Shown here in pieces: positions 12,149 to 23,183 of a stretch of DNA of 64,000 nucleotides. Location of the stretch: assembly GCA_023678885.1 (NCBI GenBank), contig CM042996.1:8118602-8182601 (forward strand), in the 5' to 3' direction. The stretch comes from Pogostemon cablin (Eukaryota; Streptophyta; Magnoliopsida; Lamiales; Lamiaceae). A program made the position numbers and the translations under genes. The notes under the pieces were generated by a model that ran no database searches, was not told the origin of the DNA, and worked only from the letters and a program-made list of their open reading frames with translations. Position 1 is the stretch's first letter, and every line of letters begins with the position of its first letter.

Positions 12149-12989
12149 CAAGACCACAACACAGACTGTATACAATTAACACCAAAAGAACAAAATTGTT
12201 AATCGTGTCGGTCGCTCCATGCTGCAATATTTGTTTGGAAAGTTGGAGGAATACAAAAACTAATTTCTCCACCGAAGTTGCAAGGATAATGCACGGTCAT
12301 AGATTTATTCATTGCAAATCCCTTAAGCATAGATTTATTGTGTGCTTTCCCTTAAGTTTTGCTAATGGATTCAAAGTGAAATTGTAAAAAAAATGTTGAA
12401 AGATGCACGCGCACTTTGCATAATTTTTCTTTGTTTGTGAGGAAGTCAAAACTGGTCATGTGATATATAATTGGAAGTCACGGAAGAGATGATCGTTTTG
12501 GTACAAGAATCACTCGAATTAGAGCTTAGATGTAGAAGTACATTAAAATTTTATTAACTTTTTTATAAACTATCATCAACCGAACCTTATATGCAAGTCA
12601 TATACTTGTGCTCATTTGAGTCACTATAACCGAGTCAATAATATGTAGCGTTGAATCAAATCAAATAAGATCTTTACAAAAAAAAATTTAGTTGGATTGA
12701 TAAACGTTGTTCGATTTATAAGTACTTAATCTAGTCAAGAACATCTACATTCTCTAATTCAGGAAAAAAAATTCAAACAACTCAAACTGAAATGTCTAAC
12801 ATTATCTGCCCACTGTTTTAAAAACATAAAAAAATGCCCACATTTTTGTCCCATTCTACCCTCCCTATCACCATGTCAACATTTTTGTATCCTTTGATCA
12901 GTAAAAATTTGTTGTCTACATTTATTATTTGAGCTATAAAATAAGTGGGTAAAATATGGATCCTCAACTCATTTTTGTGACGAATATGC
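12149..12989. other. gene-free stretch
   Basis: No feature is recognised. The 63-codon frame at 12196-12387 has no motif. Confidence 0.4.
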
Positions 12990-13121
12990 TTAAATTTTTG
13001 GACAAATAGGAAAAAGTGAGATGAATAGACAAATATGGGACAAATAGACAAGGTCACGAATAGGCAAATTTTGAATGAATAAGCAAATTTTGGCCAAATA
13101 AGCAAAAGTGGGACAAATTGA
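12990..13121. repeat. degenerate minisatellite of (GGACAAATAGGCAAA)-like units
   Basis: About eight imperfect units of 13-17 bp built on (G)ACAAATAGGCAAA follow one another. The 95-codon minus-strand frame over this block owes its length to the repeat and is not taken as a gene. Confidence 0.6.
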
Positions 13122-13418
13122 TAAGAAAAGCCAACTAATTTGAGATAGGATAAGATAATCGGATAACTAACTATGAACTAATTCATATAAATAACAGTAA
13201 TATTATAATATACTCAATACATAATATGTATAAAAGGAAAAAGTAAAACATGATAAATTTTGAAAAAAAAAGTTAAAGTTTTATTATTCTATTATTAATA
13301 ATCTTTTTTTTACGAATTAAAATAATGTAAATTATATTTTAATTTTTAAAAATTCAAAAGATATTCAATGCTAACTTTGAATGAACAATATCAATAAATT
13401 TTTTTTGATTTTTTATCA

Positions 13419-13423
<5 letters not shown>

Positions 13424-13491
<68 letters not shown>
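13424..13491. repeat. (TA)n microsatellite
   Basis: Uninterrupted TA dinucleotides of about 68 bp, directly beside a Helitron-like 5' end on the minus strand. Confidence 0.95.
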
Positions 13492-13496
<5 letters not shown>

Positions 13497-13575
13497 CGTT
13501 CAAGAAAAGTTCTATTATAATATACTTAAGATACTAGTTATAACAACGTGCTACGCATGTTACATGTTATTTCTT
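13492..13575 (-). mobile_element. abutting Helitron-like 3' and 5' termini, minus strand
   Basis: Reading the minus strand, GCGTAGCACGTTGTTATAAC ends in CTAGT at 13533, which fits a Helitron 3' end (short palindrome followed by CTRRT). After one base comes TCTTAAGTATATTATA (from 13531 downward), then CTTGAACGTT. The same start sequence opens the plus-strand candidate at 18652. One element seems to end where a second of the same family begins, and both are truncated or decayed. Confidence 0.45.
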
Positions 13576-14692
13576 TTGGTCTACATTATTTAAGAAAAAT
13601 AATTATTTTGACATTTTAATTATTTAATTACTTTCGATGTTAAATCTTTTTAAATAATAGTTCTCTAGAATATTTACAATTTTTTTTTCAAGGTAAGGAA
13701 ATTTTAATTTAAAGTGAATTTTAATTGTAATTTTTACTTTTTTTTCATAACTTTTATATGAATTAATTATAAATTGTGTAATATTATAAAATTTTTTGGT
13801 GCTAACTTTATGGTATATGGCTGACAAATACTTAAAAATAAAATATGATCACAGAGTGAGTTTTTCAAAATAATTTTTTAATAAAAGGTGATTCATGATA
13901 AGAGAAAAAGAATATTATGATTGTTCTATTAAACGAATTTATGCATCATTTGAAAAGAAAAAAAACTAATGAAAAAAAAATAAAATCTTAATAAAAAAAA
14001 TATACCACGGAAAAGAGATATTAGCCTTATTAAAAATATTTTAAAAATATTTTTTAAATAAAAAAATAATACGTATTTTTAATAAAAAATAATACTTAAT
14101 TTAGAAGAGTGAAACAATTTTGGTTCTCATTAAATTTTTATTAAAGAGAATATAAAAACTACTCCATGTATATATAAATTTTATAATAATAAAAAATTAA
14201 TTTAATATTTTTTAGAACACTTGCATCATGATTATTATTTTTAAATACGTTATTTCAATAAATTATTATTACTTTAATAATTTAATTTTTACTAATCATA
14301 AACCTCTTAATATTCATAAATTTCTTGAACTTCTTTCCTCAATATTTTCTTGATTATTATTTCAAGGGGCTTTTTTTTTTCTTTTATGTTTTATGTATAA
14401 TACACCATAAAAATAATATTCCATTAAAATTACACACAAAGAAAACTAATAAAATAAACCTTCTATATATATATATATATAAGAAATTTAAATGATTTCA
14501 ACAAATGTGATTACACAACTCATACTCATACGTATAATAGTTGGAAAATAAAAAATTACATAAAACTCACATATGAGTTCATCAACAATAAAATATAATC
14601 ACCACTCTCAAAAACGGAATCGTGGAATTCAAACCAACAAATTTGATTACGCAACTCATAAGTAAAAGTTAAAAATTTAAAATTACACAATC

Positions 14693-14733
<41 letters not shown>

Positions 14734-15026
14734 TTCATCAACGATGAAACACAATCACCACTCTAAAAATGAAATTATCGTCGTCTTCTCCTTCGATATC
14801 TCATTCAACGGAACGACATCGTCATCTTCTTCTTCAATGTCTCATCATACCTCGTTGTTATGTCCCCCTTTCATCTATTCGATCATGTGAGAAGCTTTTC
14901 ATGGTCATCGAAAATTCGTTCAGGGACTCTGCTTCTGGTGTCTTCATCGTCACCACAAATCCTTCACATTTTATAATATTTTATTTGCCTCTTCATATTA
15001 CTCATTAAATGACTTAATTAATTATG
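13576..15026. other. AT-rich gene-free stretch with short (TA)n runs
   Basis: The sequence is very AT-rich, with TA runs near 14466-14481 and 14698-14731. A Ser/His-rich 79-codon frame (14769-15008) has no motif or splice context and is not called. Part of the stretch may be interior of the Helitron ending at 13533. Confidence 0.4.
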
Positions 15027-17022
15027 AGAAACTCTCTTGTGAGATGAGTTTTTTGTGAGACGGTTGTGAGACGGGTCTACCCATTATTAAAGTATGCTTA
15101 TTATATAGGTAAAGTATATTTATTTGTAGTTAAAGTATGTCAATAATAAATCATATTATATGAACTTGGTTTCAATTTTGGTTAAATTGATTTAGAGCAA
15201 GTGTACTCTATCGTGTGTAGCACGTAAGCGATCAAGTGCAAAATTTATAATATATCGAACCCAAGGGCGAAAGTGGGTAGCCGTATTTGAGAAGTGTTTC
15301 ACTTTAGAAGGACTAATAGATTAAAAGAGAGGGTTTTGTTTAACTAAAACTAACAACTAAGAAATCAATTAAAGATAGAACATATACAAATGTGATGGAA
15401 AATGGATGAAGGTAAACAATCTAAAAGTATGTAAGGCAAACAACATTCATGGATAAGCTATATATAGACTCACACACACACATGCATTGATGGTTTTCAT
15501 GTTATGATATTAAGGGCAATCACGTTTGTACCCCTAATCCCTATGGCCAAGACAATTAGGTTCTCAACTCTTTTACAGGTTTAAATCTCCAAGGATTGTC
15601 TCTTACTCTCAAATCCCATGAAGGTACTATGATCATAAGTTAGGTTCCCCTCACTAGTTCATCACTAATGTCCTATCATAAGGTTCTAAGCACTTGAAGG
15701 GTATGGCTTACCTCTCCTCACACTAACTAAGTCATCTCATGAAATCAATGATTCAATTAAACCACTAAACATAATATTGGAATGGTCATCCTAACACTAT
15801 GAATAGAGAATTTAACCACACAAATCATACTTAAAATGAGAATAAGCATTCATGATAGAAAATATTCATAACAATCATTTCATCAAACATTTGGTGTGCA
15901 AAATGTACATAATACCTAGCCAATCATATTGCTAGCCTCACATGAGGACTAGCCACTACAAATCATGATAAAATCAATACAATCCATGGCATACTTCAAT
16001 TGATCCAAATAATGAAGAAAATAACAAAATAAAGGTAAGTAGACTCCCCTTTGATAGTGAACTTCCTCCTCCTTGATCACGCTAAAATCTTCAACCAATG
16101 ATGAATTCCTCTTCTTAGATTGGTGTATGGATGGATTTGAGGAGATCAAGTGGATTGGATGGATGAAGTGAATGGTGGAAGAGATGGAGATGAATGTGTG
16201 TGATTTAGGTGTCTAGTGTGTGTGGAACCTAATTCAAAATGATTCCTCCCGTAATTTGTGATCAAAACAGGTCCTTGTACCTCATGGAAGCTTCTAGAAC
16301 ACGTGCATATCATAAAACTGACTTTTGCACCTACACGGGTCGTGTAGGTGCACACGGGGGCATGTAGGTACAGCGCGTGCAGTGTAGTCTCACCGTTTCG
16401 CGAATAACTTTCACATTCGAATCCCGATTAGAGTGATTCTTGTGCTCACGCGATCCTCTCTTCCGTGTCTTTCCAACCATATATCACATGTCCAGTTTTG
16501 AGCTTCACATGAATACAGAAAAATTATGCAAGTTGAGCATGCATTTTTCAGCATTTTGCTTTGGCTCGTTCTCCCTCGTTTCAACTCCGAATTGAGCTCC
16601 ATTTTTTCCCACATCTTCTTTATCGTATCTAGAATTCATTTTTACCTGAAAATCACACAAATTACACCAATTTACCAATTATCTAAATATTTACAAATAT
16701 CGCACAATATAAGTCACTTATTCATGCAAATCACACATTTATCATTTTCAAAGCACAAATCTCCATATTTTCATATAACACCACCAAAAGATATACAAAA
16801 TGAATAAAAACACACAAAAATACATAATAAAAGACACTAAATCTAGGTGAAAATGACACCGATCATCATAATACCTTAAAATCATACTTTAATTCATCAT
16901 TTATCATATTTTAGAAAGCATACTTTAACAATTATTAAATATATTTTATCTATATAATAGACATACTTTAACACGTCTAACGAACCGTCTCACTTATACA
17001 ACGTCTCATAAGAGAATTTGTC
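15027..17022. mobile_element. Mutator-like MITE split by an LTR insertion
   Basis: The two halves (15027-15187 and 16869-17022) are inverted copies of one another: GAGAAACTCTCTTGTGAGA on the left pairs with GACAAATTCTCTTATGAGA read inward from the right, and both contain GTGAGACGGTT and AAAGTATG(T/C)(C/T)TATTATATAG. The flanks ATTAATTAT (15018-15026) and ACTAATTAT (17023-17031) agree in 8 of 9 bases, a Mutator-size target duplication. Without the inserted LTR the element is about 315 bp. It belongs to the GAGACGGTCTCAC family also seen at 36102 and 37773. Confidence 0.7.
15188..16868 (-). repeat. gypsy-type solo LTR inside a MITE (LTR3)
   Basis: On the minus strand it begins TGATGATCGGTGTCATTTTC and continues with CACCTAGATTTAGTG, close to the start of LTR1, and ends AGTACACTTGCTCTAAATCA. 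It has an internal ACACGGGTCGTGT-type block near 16335, as LTR1 does. No internal element sequence accompanies it. A perfect 5-bp target duplication was not found (TAAAT on the left, TAATA on the right). Confidence 0.65.
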
Positions 17023-17104
17023 ACTAATTATTGATGTAGAGGTGGTGTATATATTATTAATTATAATTAAATATAGTTAAGTGATATATTAGTAATATTA
17101 ATAA

Positions 17105-18347
17105 GGGATAGTTTAAATACACACCCTCCTTTATTAAATGCACACCCCATACTTATTAAATTAAAATATTTATTTTTAAAAAGTCTAAATTATCCCAAAT
17201 TCATTAAATACACACCCTCCTTATATTTTATTTAAACTATTATCTAACAAACCCTAAATTCATTAATTTTTTATACTCCTGGTGACTATGATTGATACAC
17301 ATAGTATGGAAATGATTGTAATTTTCGTTTGGACTATGGATCGGCTGTTAATGACCATGGATGAAGTATTGAGGAAATGATTTTTCACAGTTTTTTTTAT
17401 CTTTGCAGCTTTCTCTACCAACTGAATTCAATTAATTTTTTAGGGTAATAAAACCACTCACATTTCTTTACATTAGGAAACATTGCCACCTCACATTCCA
17501 AGGCCATTTGAATTTCATGGCTGAAATCCTCATCGTCTCCGACTAAAACCATGACTGCCTCCTCCGCCACGGCAGCCTCCTCTCTCACTTCTCTAACTAC
17601 CCCGGCTTCCATGTGGCTGCCGTCCCCGACGACCTCCTACTGAAACATCCTCGGTTGACTAACCACACCATGGAGGCTGTTTTGAAGCATAGAGAAGTCG
17701 GTGGGCCCCATTTCCGTCATCTGATGGACGACTGATGCCCTAAGCGATGGCGGCGCCTGAATTGCCTCATCTTGACCCTCTGCAAAATCAATTTATGACT
17801 TCCCATAGTATCAATTTTCCTCTGCCCTCTTACTCTTTCTCTCTCCCCAATAGTCATGAACAGAGGAGTTTGCAGTGCAGGTGGGACTAATTCTATAAGT
17901 TTGCAATAAAATCTCCCTCAGCAAAAATGAAACCCAGCTCCAACGATCAGTATTGGGCCACGTGGGTGGCGGTGCATCGAATTTTTCTTATTTGTCCTGC
18001 ACCGAAAACACCTCTGCGTTCTACTAAGCCAGTTTCATAATTAATTTGTGACTTCTCGTGAGAATTAAGGGCAATTAACAGAACGAAGAAATATTTAATT
18101 AAATAATATTAATATTTGAGAGGTGACGGGCGATAATATGAGATGTGGATGCGTGAATGAATTTGATTAAGAAACAGGAACAGTAAGAAAGAAGAAGGAG
18201 TGTGTATTTGGGATTTTGAGCAGGCTTAAAATCTTAAAATTAAAAGGGTAATTTTGAAAATTTAAGGGGTGTGTATGTAATAAAATTAAAATTTAAAAAT
18301 TAAAGAGGAGTGTGTATTTTATAAATGGTGTGTATTTAACAACACCC
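17105..18347. mobile_element. Mutator-like non-autonomous element with captured sequence (candidate Pack-MULE)
   Basis: The element starts GGGATAGTTTAAATACACAC and ends, read inward on the minus strand, GGGTGTTGTTAAATACACAC. Further matching AAATACACACTCC/AAATGCACACCCC blocks make terminal inverted repeats of roughly 45 bp. It is flanked by a perfect 9-bp target duplication, TATTAATAA (17096-17104 and 18348-18356), the size made by Mutator-family transposases. The 1.24-kb body is conspicuously richer in G+C than its surroundings and holds coding-like DNA at 17517-17735. No transposase is present. Confidence 0.8.
17517..17735 (+). pseudogene. captured coding fragment, possibly N-terminal part of a UDP-glycosyltransferase
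   Basis: From an ATG at 17517 the frame reads MAEILIVSD, hits TAA, then continues NHDCLLRHGSLLSHFSNYPG and FHVAAVPDDLLLKHPRL through to GPHFRHLMDD before a TGA. The NHxxLLR...(P)GFxxxxxPD(D/G)L pattern followed by a Phe-Arg-x-Leu-(L/M) motif resembles the acceptor-domain region of plant family-1 UDP-glycosyltransferases (UGT85/UGT76-like). This is a by-eye resemblance over about 65 residues. The in-frame stops and position inside a Mutator-like element indicate a non-functional capture. The alternative is a different captured gene. Confidence 0.4.
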
Positions 18348-18651
18348 TATTAATAATTATTAGTAATACCTAGAAGTCAATTGAAGAAAATGAAAAGGTT
18401 TAAATATAGTTCAAGTAATATATTAGTAATATTATTAATTATTAGTAATATCTAGAAGTGAAAGGAAGAAAATGAAAGGGCATTATTAATAATGAATTAA
18501 TTAAATATATAAGACATTATAATAATAAATAAGGGTAGAAATGTAGTAAAGAAATATGAGTGATAAGGATAAAGTTGGAAAAAAATGTTAACACTTGCTA
18601 AGTCACTTTTAATTTATTATGACGATTATGATAAGTATATATATACTTATA

Positions 18652-19341
18652 TCTTAAGTATATTATAGCCAAAATTTTACTTGAACGTTGTAAAATGACG
18701 TATAGTCTTTCTATTTATTTATTTTTCTATACATTTATTATGACTTATTTACTTTAATATTATTAATTTCAATTAATAAATAAATCTTTCAATATAAATA
18801 AATTAATTAAAATCAAATCATGTATAGAAAAAAATTTAATAAATTGAAATTCTTTTTTTCTTGATATTTATTTTACATAAACATTAAAATTAAGAATTTA
18901 TTACTAGGAAGTACATACTTTAATCAAAATTGCACTTGAATACAATGAAAAAATAAAACAACATAAATATACAGCAAAGAGACAAAATTGCCCATATGTG
19001 GTTGCACATTCTTTAGAGAGACAGAGGAGTAATATATAGTTTTAAATTGTATTATGTCTTAAGGTAACATTTTTAAAAAAAAATACAATTCAAGATTCTT
19101 ACAAAAAATTAAAATATATGTAAATATATATTAAATTTTTACATGATTTAGTTCTACGTCACATTATCAAAAATCAAATATTATAATTTGTTGCAAATTC
19201 TTTATATTGATGAAAGAAATTTTCTAGCTATAAAAAAAATCTCCCTAATTATTGAATCATTATAAAACACGTATTTTATTTAATTATAAAAATAAGAATA
19301 ATAATTAAATGATCCTGCGTAGTACGCGTGTTTCATTCTAG

Positions 19342-19342
<1 letters not shown>
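18652..19342 (+). mobile_element. candidate non-autonomous Helitron
   Basis: It starts TCTTAAGTATATTATAGCC after an A and ends GCGTAGTACGC (a 5-bp stem), nine bases, then CTAGT, matching the Helitron pattern of 5' TC and 3' hairpin plus CTRRT. Both ends recur in the minus-strand pair at 13492-13575, which supports a real family. The base after CTAGT is A rather than the expected T. No Rep/helicase sequence is present, so it would be non-autonomous. Confidence 0.5.

Positions 19343-19344
<2 letters not shown>

Positions 19345-19406
<62 letters not shown>
19345..19406. repeat. (TA)n microsatellite
   Basis: About 60 bp of uninterrupted TA directly after the candidate Helitron 3' end. Confidence 0.9.
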
Positions 19407-19408
<2 letters not shown>

Positions 19409-19720
19409 GTAAAATAGATCCACAGGCATATATTAGTCTAATTTATAAGAATACTATCTTTCTTTATATATAATAAAAAACACTTTAAAACTCAAAATTA
19501 GACTAAATTTTTTCCTCCCATTTTAACCTACCTAATTTAGCTTCGTATATTAAATCTTGATCTTTCATTAGTTATTATAATATTTCATCCCTTAATTGTG
19601 ATTACTAATATTTAACAACATCTCATCCATTTATTTTGTTTTTTATTTTATTTCATTCATTCATTTTCTTGGCCTCCCATATATACATCAATTAATTATT
19701 TATATATCTAAGTAATTTTT

Positions 19721-20153
19721 TTTATGTGAATTCATAATATCATTTGGACAATCTTTATCTATATTGTTGTAATATTTTATTTATTTATATATATTTTATT
19801 TTTTTGTCGTTTTATATATCTAAATTTTTTTTTAAAGGTAAATTTTTTTTTTATTTTATTGAAATACTTTTTGTTTTATTTTTAACGTGAATACATAACA
19901 TCTTTTGCACAATCTTTATTTTTATTGTTGTAATATTTTATTTATTTTTTTATATTATTAATTTCATTGTCCAATACGGTTACCTTATATTTAATTAATA
20001 AAAATATACTAATTTTTAATAAAATATTAATTTAAAATGAGACTGGAACGAATACGGGTAATTAATATTTAAACGGATATGAGTATGAATATCCCAAAAT
20101 TTTTAGGAATCTAAAAATTATTATCGGACCGGAAGTAGTATATATATATATAT
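19721..20153 (+). repeat. tandem AT-rich repeat, copy A (pre-dates the copia insertion)
   Basis: CTTTATCTATATTGTTGTAA and its context occur at about 19755 and 19916, and the block 19795-20130 recurs at 28562-29225 with the same order of motifs (GTGAATACATAACATC, CCAATACGGTTACC, AAACGGATATGAGTATGA). Copies A and B were neighbours before the copia element separated them. Confidence 0.75.
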
Positions 20154-20260
20154 TTTAATTTATATTGTTGTAATATTTTAGGGTAATTATTGGCTAACCA
20201 CGGGTCAGTCATGACCATCTCACATGGGGGTGCGCACTGCATACCCCCATGTGAGAGGGT

Positions 20261-21644
20261 TGTTGGATTATATACTAAAAGTCTAGTTTTTTGTATGAAC
20301 AATGTTATAACAATTAATTTGAAATGAGAATCATATGATCAAATGATTGCATCTTATAATTTATTTATATGTTCGATGCAATAGTCCACTTACTTTATAC
20401 TATAGATAATATGTTGTGCGACAACACGCGAAAGATCATATTATCGGTTTCATTTTAAAGTATAAACAGATGCTCACAATCGAGATAGACGGGGACTCTC
20501 TATCGGGATGGTTGTAGTGTGGTTTGGTATTAGCTTGTCTTGGCTATAGAATCACATTAGTACACTTGTGTGTATTGAGCAGGACCGTTTGTGATCGTTC
20601 GACTTATACTGACTTATAGGAGAACTTGATCTCTGTTATTATGGATGTTCGTGCTCTTAATCCATATACAATAACCTCGACACGTAGGGCAGTATGTATT
20701 TCTTTGATTCATCAATGAGTGAGATTTACATGTAATTAAATCAACAAACTCGGTGAGTTGGGAAGTAATGCTGTCTCTATGGTGTGCTGTTGATTGTAGA
20801 AGGAATCCGTGTCCGTCATAGGTTGATGATGTCCCCTTGAGGAGCTCATAAGGATTTTCATGTAAACCCTGTAGGTGAAATTTATTCCGGCATGATAATG
20901 ATGTTGAGTGGTACTACTCTTGGATGAGATATTAATTAATTGTGTTGTCAGTAACTTAAATTAATTAATGGACATTGTATATCTTAAACATGGGGAGACT
21001 AACGGGATCATAATAAGAAGGAGCCCAAAACGTAATTTTGGGATTGGAAAGGCAGTGCAGTAATAATATTTTAGTGGAATATATTATTATTATTGGATTT
21101 AAGTATAAGCTTTGGGCTAAGCTTGGATACTTAAGCCCAATGGAGGCCCAATCCAATTTCTCCTCCTGGTCTCTGCTGTAGCCCATGTATATAAGTCACC
21201 TCAACTTATCTGGAACCCAAATCTATTCATTATTCACGTGTGATGAGGGTTGAGAGCAGATTGAGGAGGTCTCGTAGATCGTCGCCCACACGACGTCGAG
21301 ATCGGACTTGGGACATACAACAGAAGATCAGAAGGTAGTTTGCTGCTGCCCGCCACCTTCCAAAATTTATATACATTCGTACAGTACTCAGAATTCAATG
21401 ATCAATATATTGACGGAAAGCCGTTGAAGAGAGGATCGTCTGAGCACAAAGATCATTCAATTCCAACATTAGACGAAGAAGATATGGCCATTCTCGTGGG
21501 ACTGCACAGTCTGCCAGCGAGAATCCTTCATCTTCTACATACCCTGATGAACAGTAATCGTTTCTATGATTTATTGCTTCCGCTATGATAGAAATGCATG
21601 GAACCCTAACGGGTCATGTTAACCAAACAATCCAAGCGCCAACA
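20261..21644 (+). repeat. 5' LTR of copia-1
   Basis: It begins TGTTGGATTATATACTAAAA and ends CGCCAACA, with short TGTTG/CAACA inverted ends. It matches the 3' LTR at 27135-28521 along its full length with scattered substitutions. Like that copy it contains the small frame GSSEHKDHSIPTLDEE, which is not taken as a gene. Confidence 0.95.
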
Positions 21645-21646
21645 AT

Positions 21647-21657
21647 TGGTATCAGAG
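21647..21657 (+). promoter_or_regulatory. primer binding site of copia-1
   Basis: TGGTATCAGAG lies two bases after the 5' LTR and is complementary to the 3' end of plant initiator methionine tRNA, the usual copia primer. Confidence 0.9.
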
Positions 21658-22517
21658 TTTCGGTTTCGTGGTGAAGCGTGAACCAAGAATATCCCTATGT
21701 GATATATACCCTGTATCATACCTATTTTTTCAATGGTTGAGTGTGAGAGGATTCGATGAAAATTGTTCCTCAATTTCACATGGAATTGAGAGAAAAACCA
21801 GCGCAGTGATATTACAGAGGCAATAACCAGAGTTTCAACCATTGGATCAAGCTGAATTTTGGTCAGCCGTTCGGATTTTGTGGATGTACATTCTGAACGG
21901 TGAAGATCGTATTTTGAGCTTTGTGATGTTGGGAATACGCGAAAAACGGAAGCAGGTTTTTGGGCAATTCTGTTCTGAGCAGTCGAGGGAAAAGAGCCGT
22001 TTCTCACAAACTAACCGTTGGATCGACCTGTAATTTGTACATCACGTTCAGAACTCACAGGAGTAGATTCTGAATGGTGAAGATTGGATTCCAAGTTTCT
22101 ACAATTGCGAACCCTGAACGACAGTTGGTGTAGTTTGGTGTTGCGCGTTGGGCTGAATTTGGTTCCGTGCAAGTAGGCCCTTGGACGAGCGACAGCCCGA
22201 GCGAAGAGCGCTCGTCAAGGCACATGGTGTTGTGCACAGCATCAAGCGAATGGCACAACTGGGCGAGTTTTGAACCGGGCAAGGAGCGATCAACTGCTAG
22301 GCGTGTGCTGCTCGTTGGCGTGCGGAGCAACGTGCTGAGTATCGGGTGGCCTGATGGGCATTGGTGCTTGTTGGGAGCTCGGGGCGTGACGTGTAAATCT
22401 TGAACGTTGGAGAGGAGTCGCACACGTTGGCTTGCTGGACGCTGGGATGGCGTGCATGGTGGCGTGCCATGTGGCGCGCGGAACACTGTGTGAGGCTGCG
22501 CGGATGAAGGTTAGATT

Positions 22518-22844
22518 GATGCTGCACCAGGTTCGAGCAGATTCACATCAGGTTCGATTGGTCTGCATCAGGTTCGATCGATGCTGCACCAGGTTCGAGC
22601 AGATTCACATCAGGTTCGATTGGTCTGCATCAGGTTCGATCGATGTTGCACTAGGTTCGAGCAGATTCACATCAGGTTCGATTGGTCTGCATCAGGTTCG
22701 ATCTATGATGCACCAGGTTCGAGCGGATTCACATCAGGTTCGATTGGTTTGCATCAGGTTCGATCGACTCTGCACCAGATTCGAGCGGATTTGCATCAGG
22801 TTCGACTGGTCTACATCAAGTTCAACTGGTCTGCATCAGGTTCC
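22518..22844 (+). repeat. 62-bp minisatellite in the copia-1 leader
   Basis: Four 62-bp units begin at 22518, 22580, 22642 and 22704, followed by a diverged fifth from 22766. Each unit is itself three sub-units of about 20-21 bp built on CATCAGGTTCGA, so this is a higher-order repeat. Both strands stay open in some frames across it; the repetitive products are not called as proteins. Confidence 0.95.
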
Positions 22845-23183
22845 GCGTGAGTCTTCACAATGTGATCGGGCAGGGTGCCGGAGTGGTGGAGCAGGCTGCG
22901 GGGAGGTCGATCCCCGTTGCAGTTGTCCGCATTCGTGATTGGTGGCGAACAATCGAATTCGCTGTTATATAACTGTTATAATTTATTTATTAATTGATTA
23001 TTGTTATATATGTATGCATGCTTTCTGTGATTTACTGTCTTATGTGCCGTAATAGGAGCATGCTAGGTTGCGTATATTATTCTGAATATTATATGCATGT
23101 AAAAACCCTTGGTTTTAAATAACTAAGTGGGAGAGGGGATTGATAATTAATTACTGCGGCCTCCATTATTGGGTTGTTAGCAA

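Noticed and set aside
12818..13105. 95-codon minus-strand frame resembling a membrane peptide
   Set aside because: Arises from the GACAAATAGGCAAA minisatellite read in reverse; hydrophobicity follows from the repeat composition.
13424..13491. Centromere or satellite signal suggested by several long TA arrays
   Set aside because: Only isolated dinucleotide microsatellites are present, without a satellite monomer; the window also contains single-copy genes.
14769..15008. 79-codon Ser-rich frame beginning MKLSSSSPSISHS
   Set aside because: No domain or splice context, and it ends just before a MITE; composition alone explains it.
21340..21588. 82-codon frame also present at 28214-28465
   Set aside because: Repeated because it lies in both LTRs of copia-1; LTRs do not normally encode proteins and there is no motif. 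The similarity is explained by LTR identity.
22055..22938. Several overlapping frames of 64-168 codons on both strands
   Set aside because: They read through the GC-rich leader and the 62-bp minisatellite of copia-1. Period 62 is not a multiple of 3, yet frames stay open because the unit lacks stops. No protein family motif.
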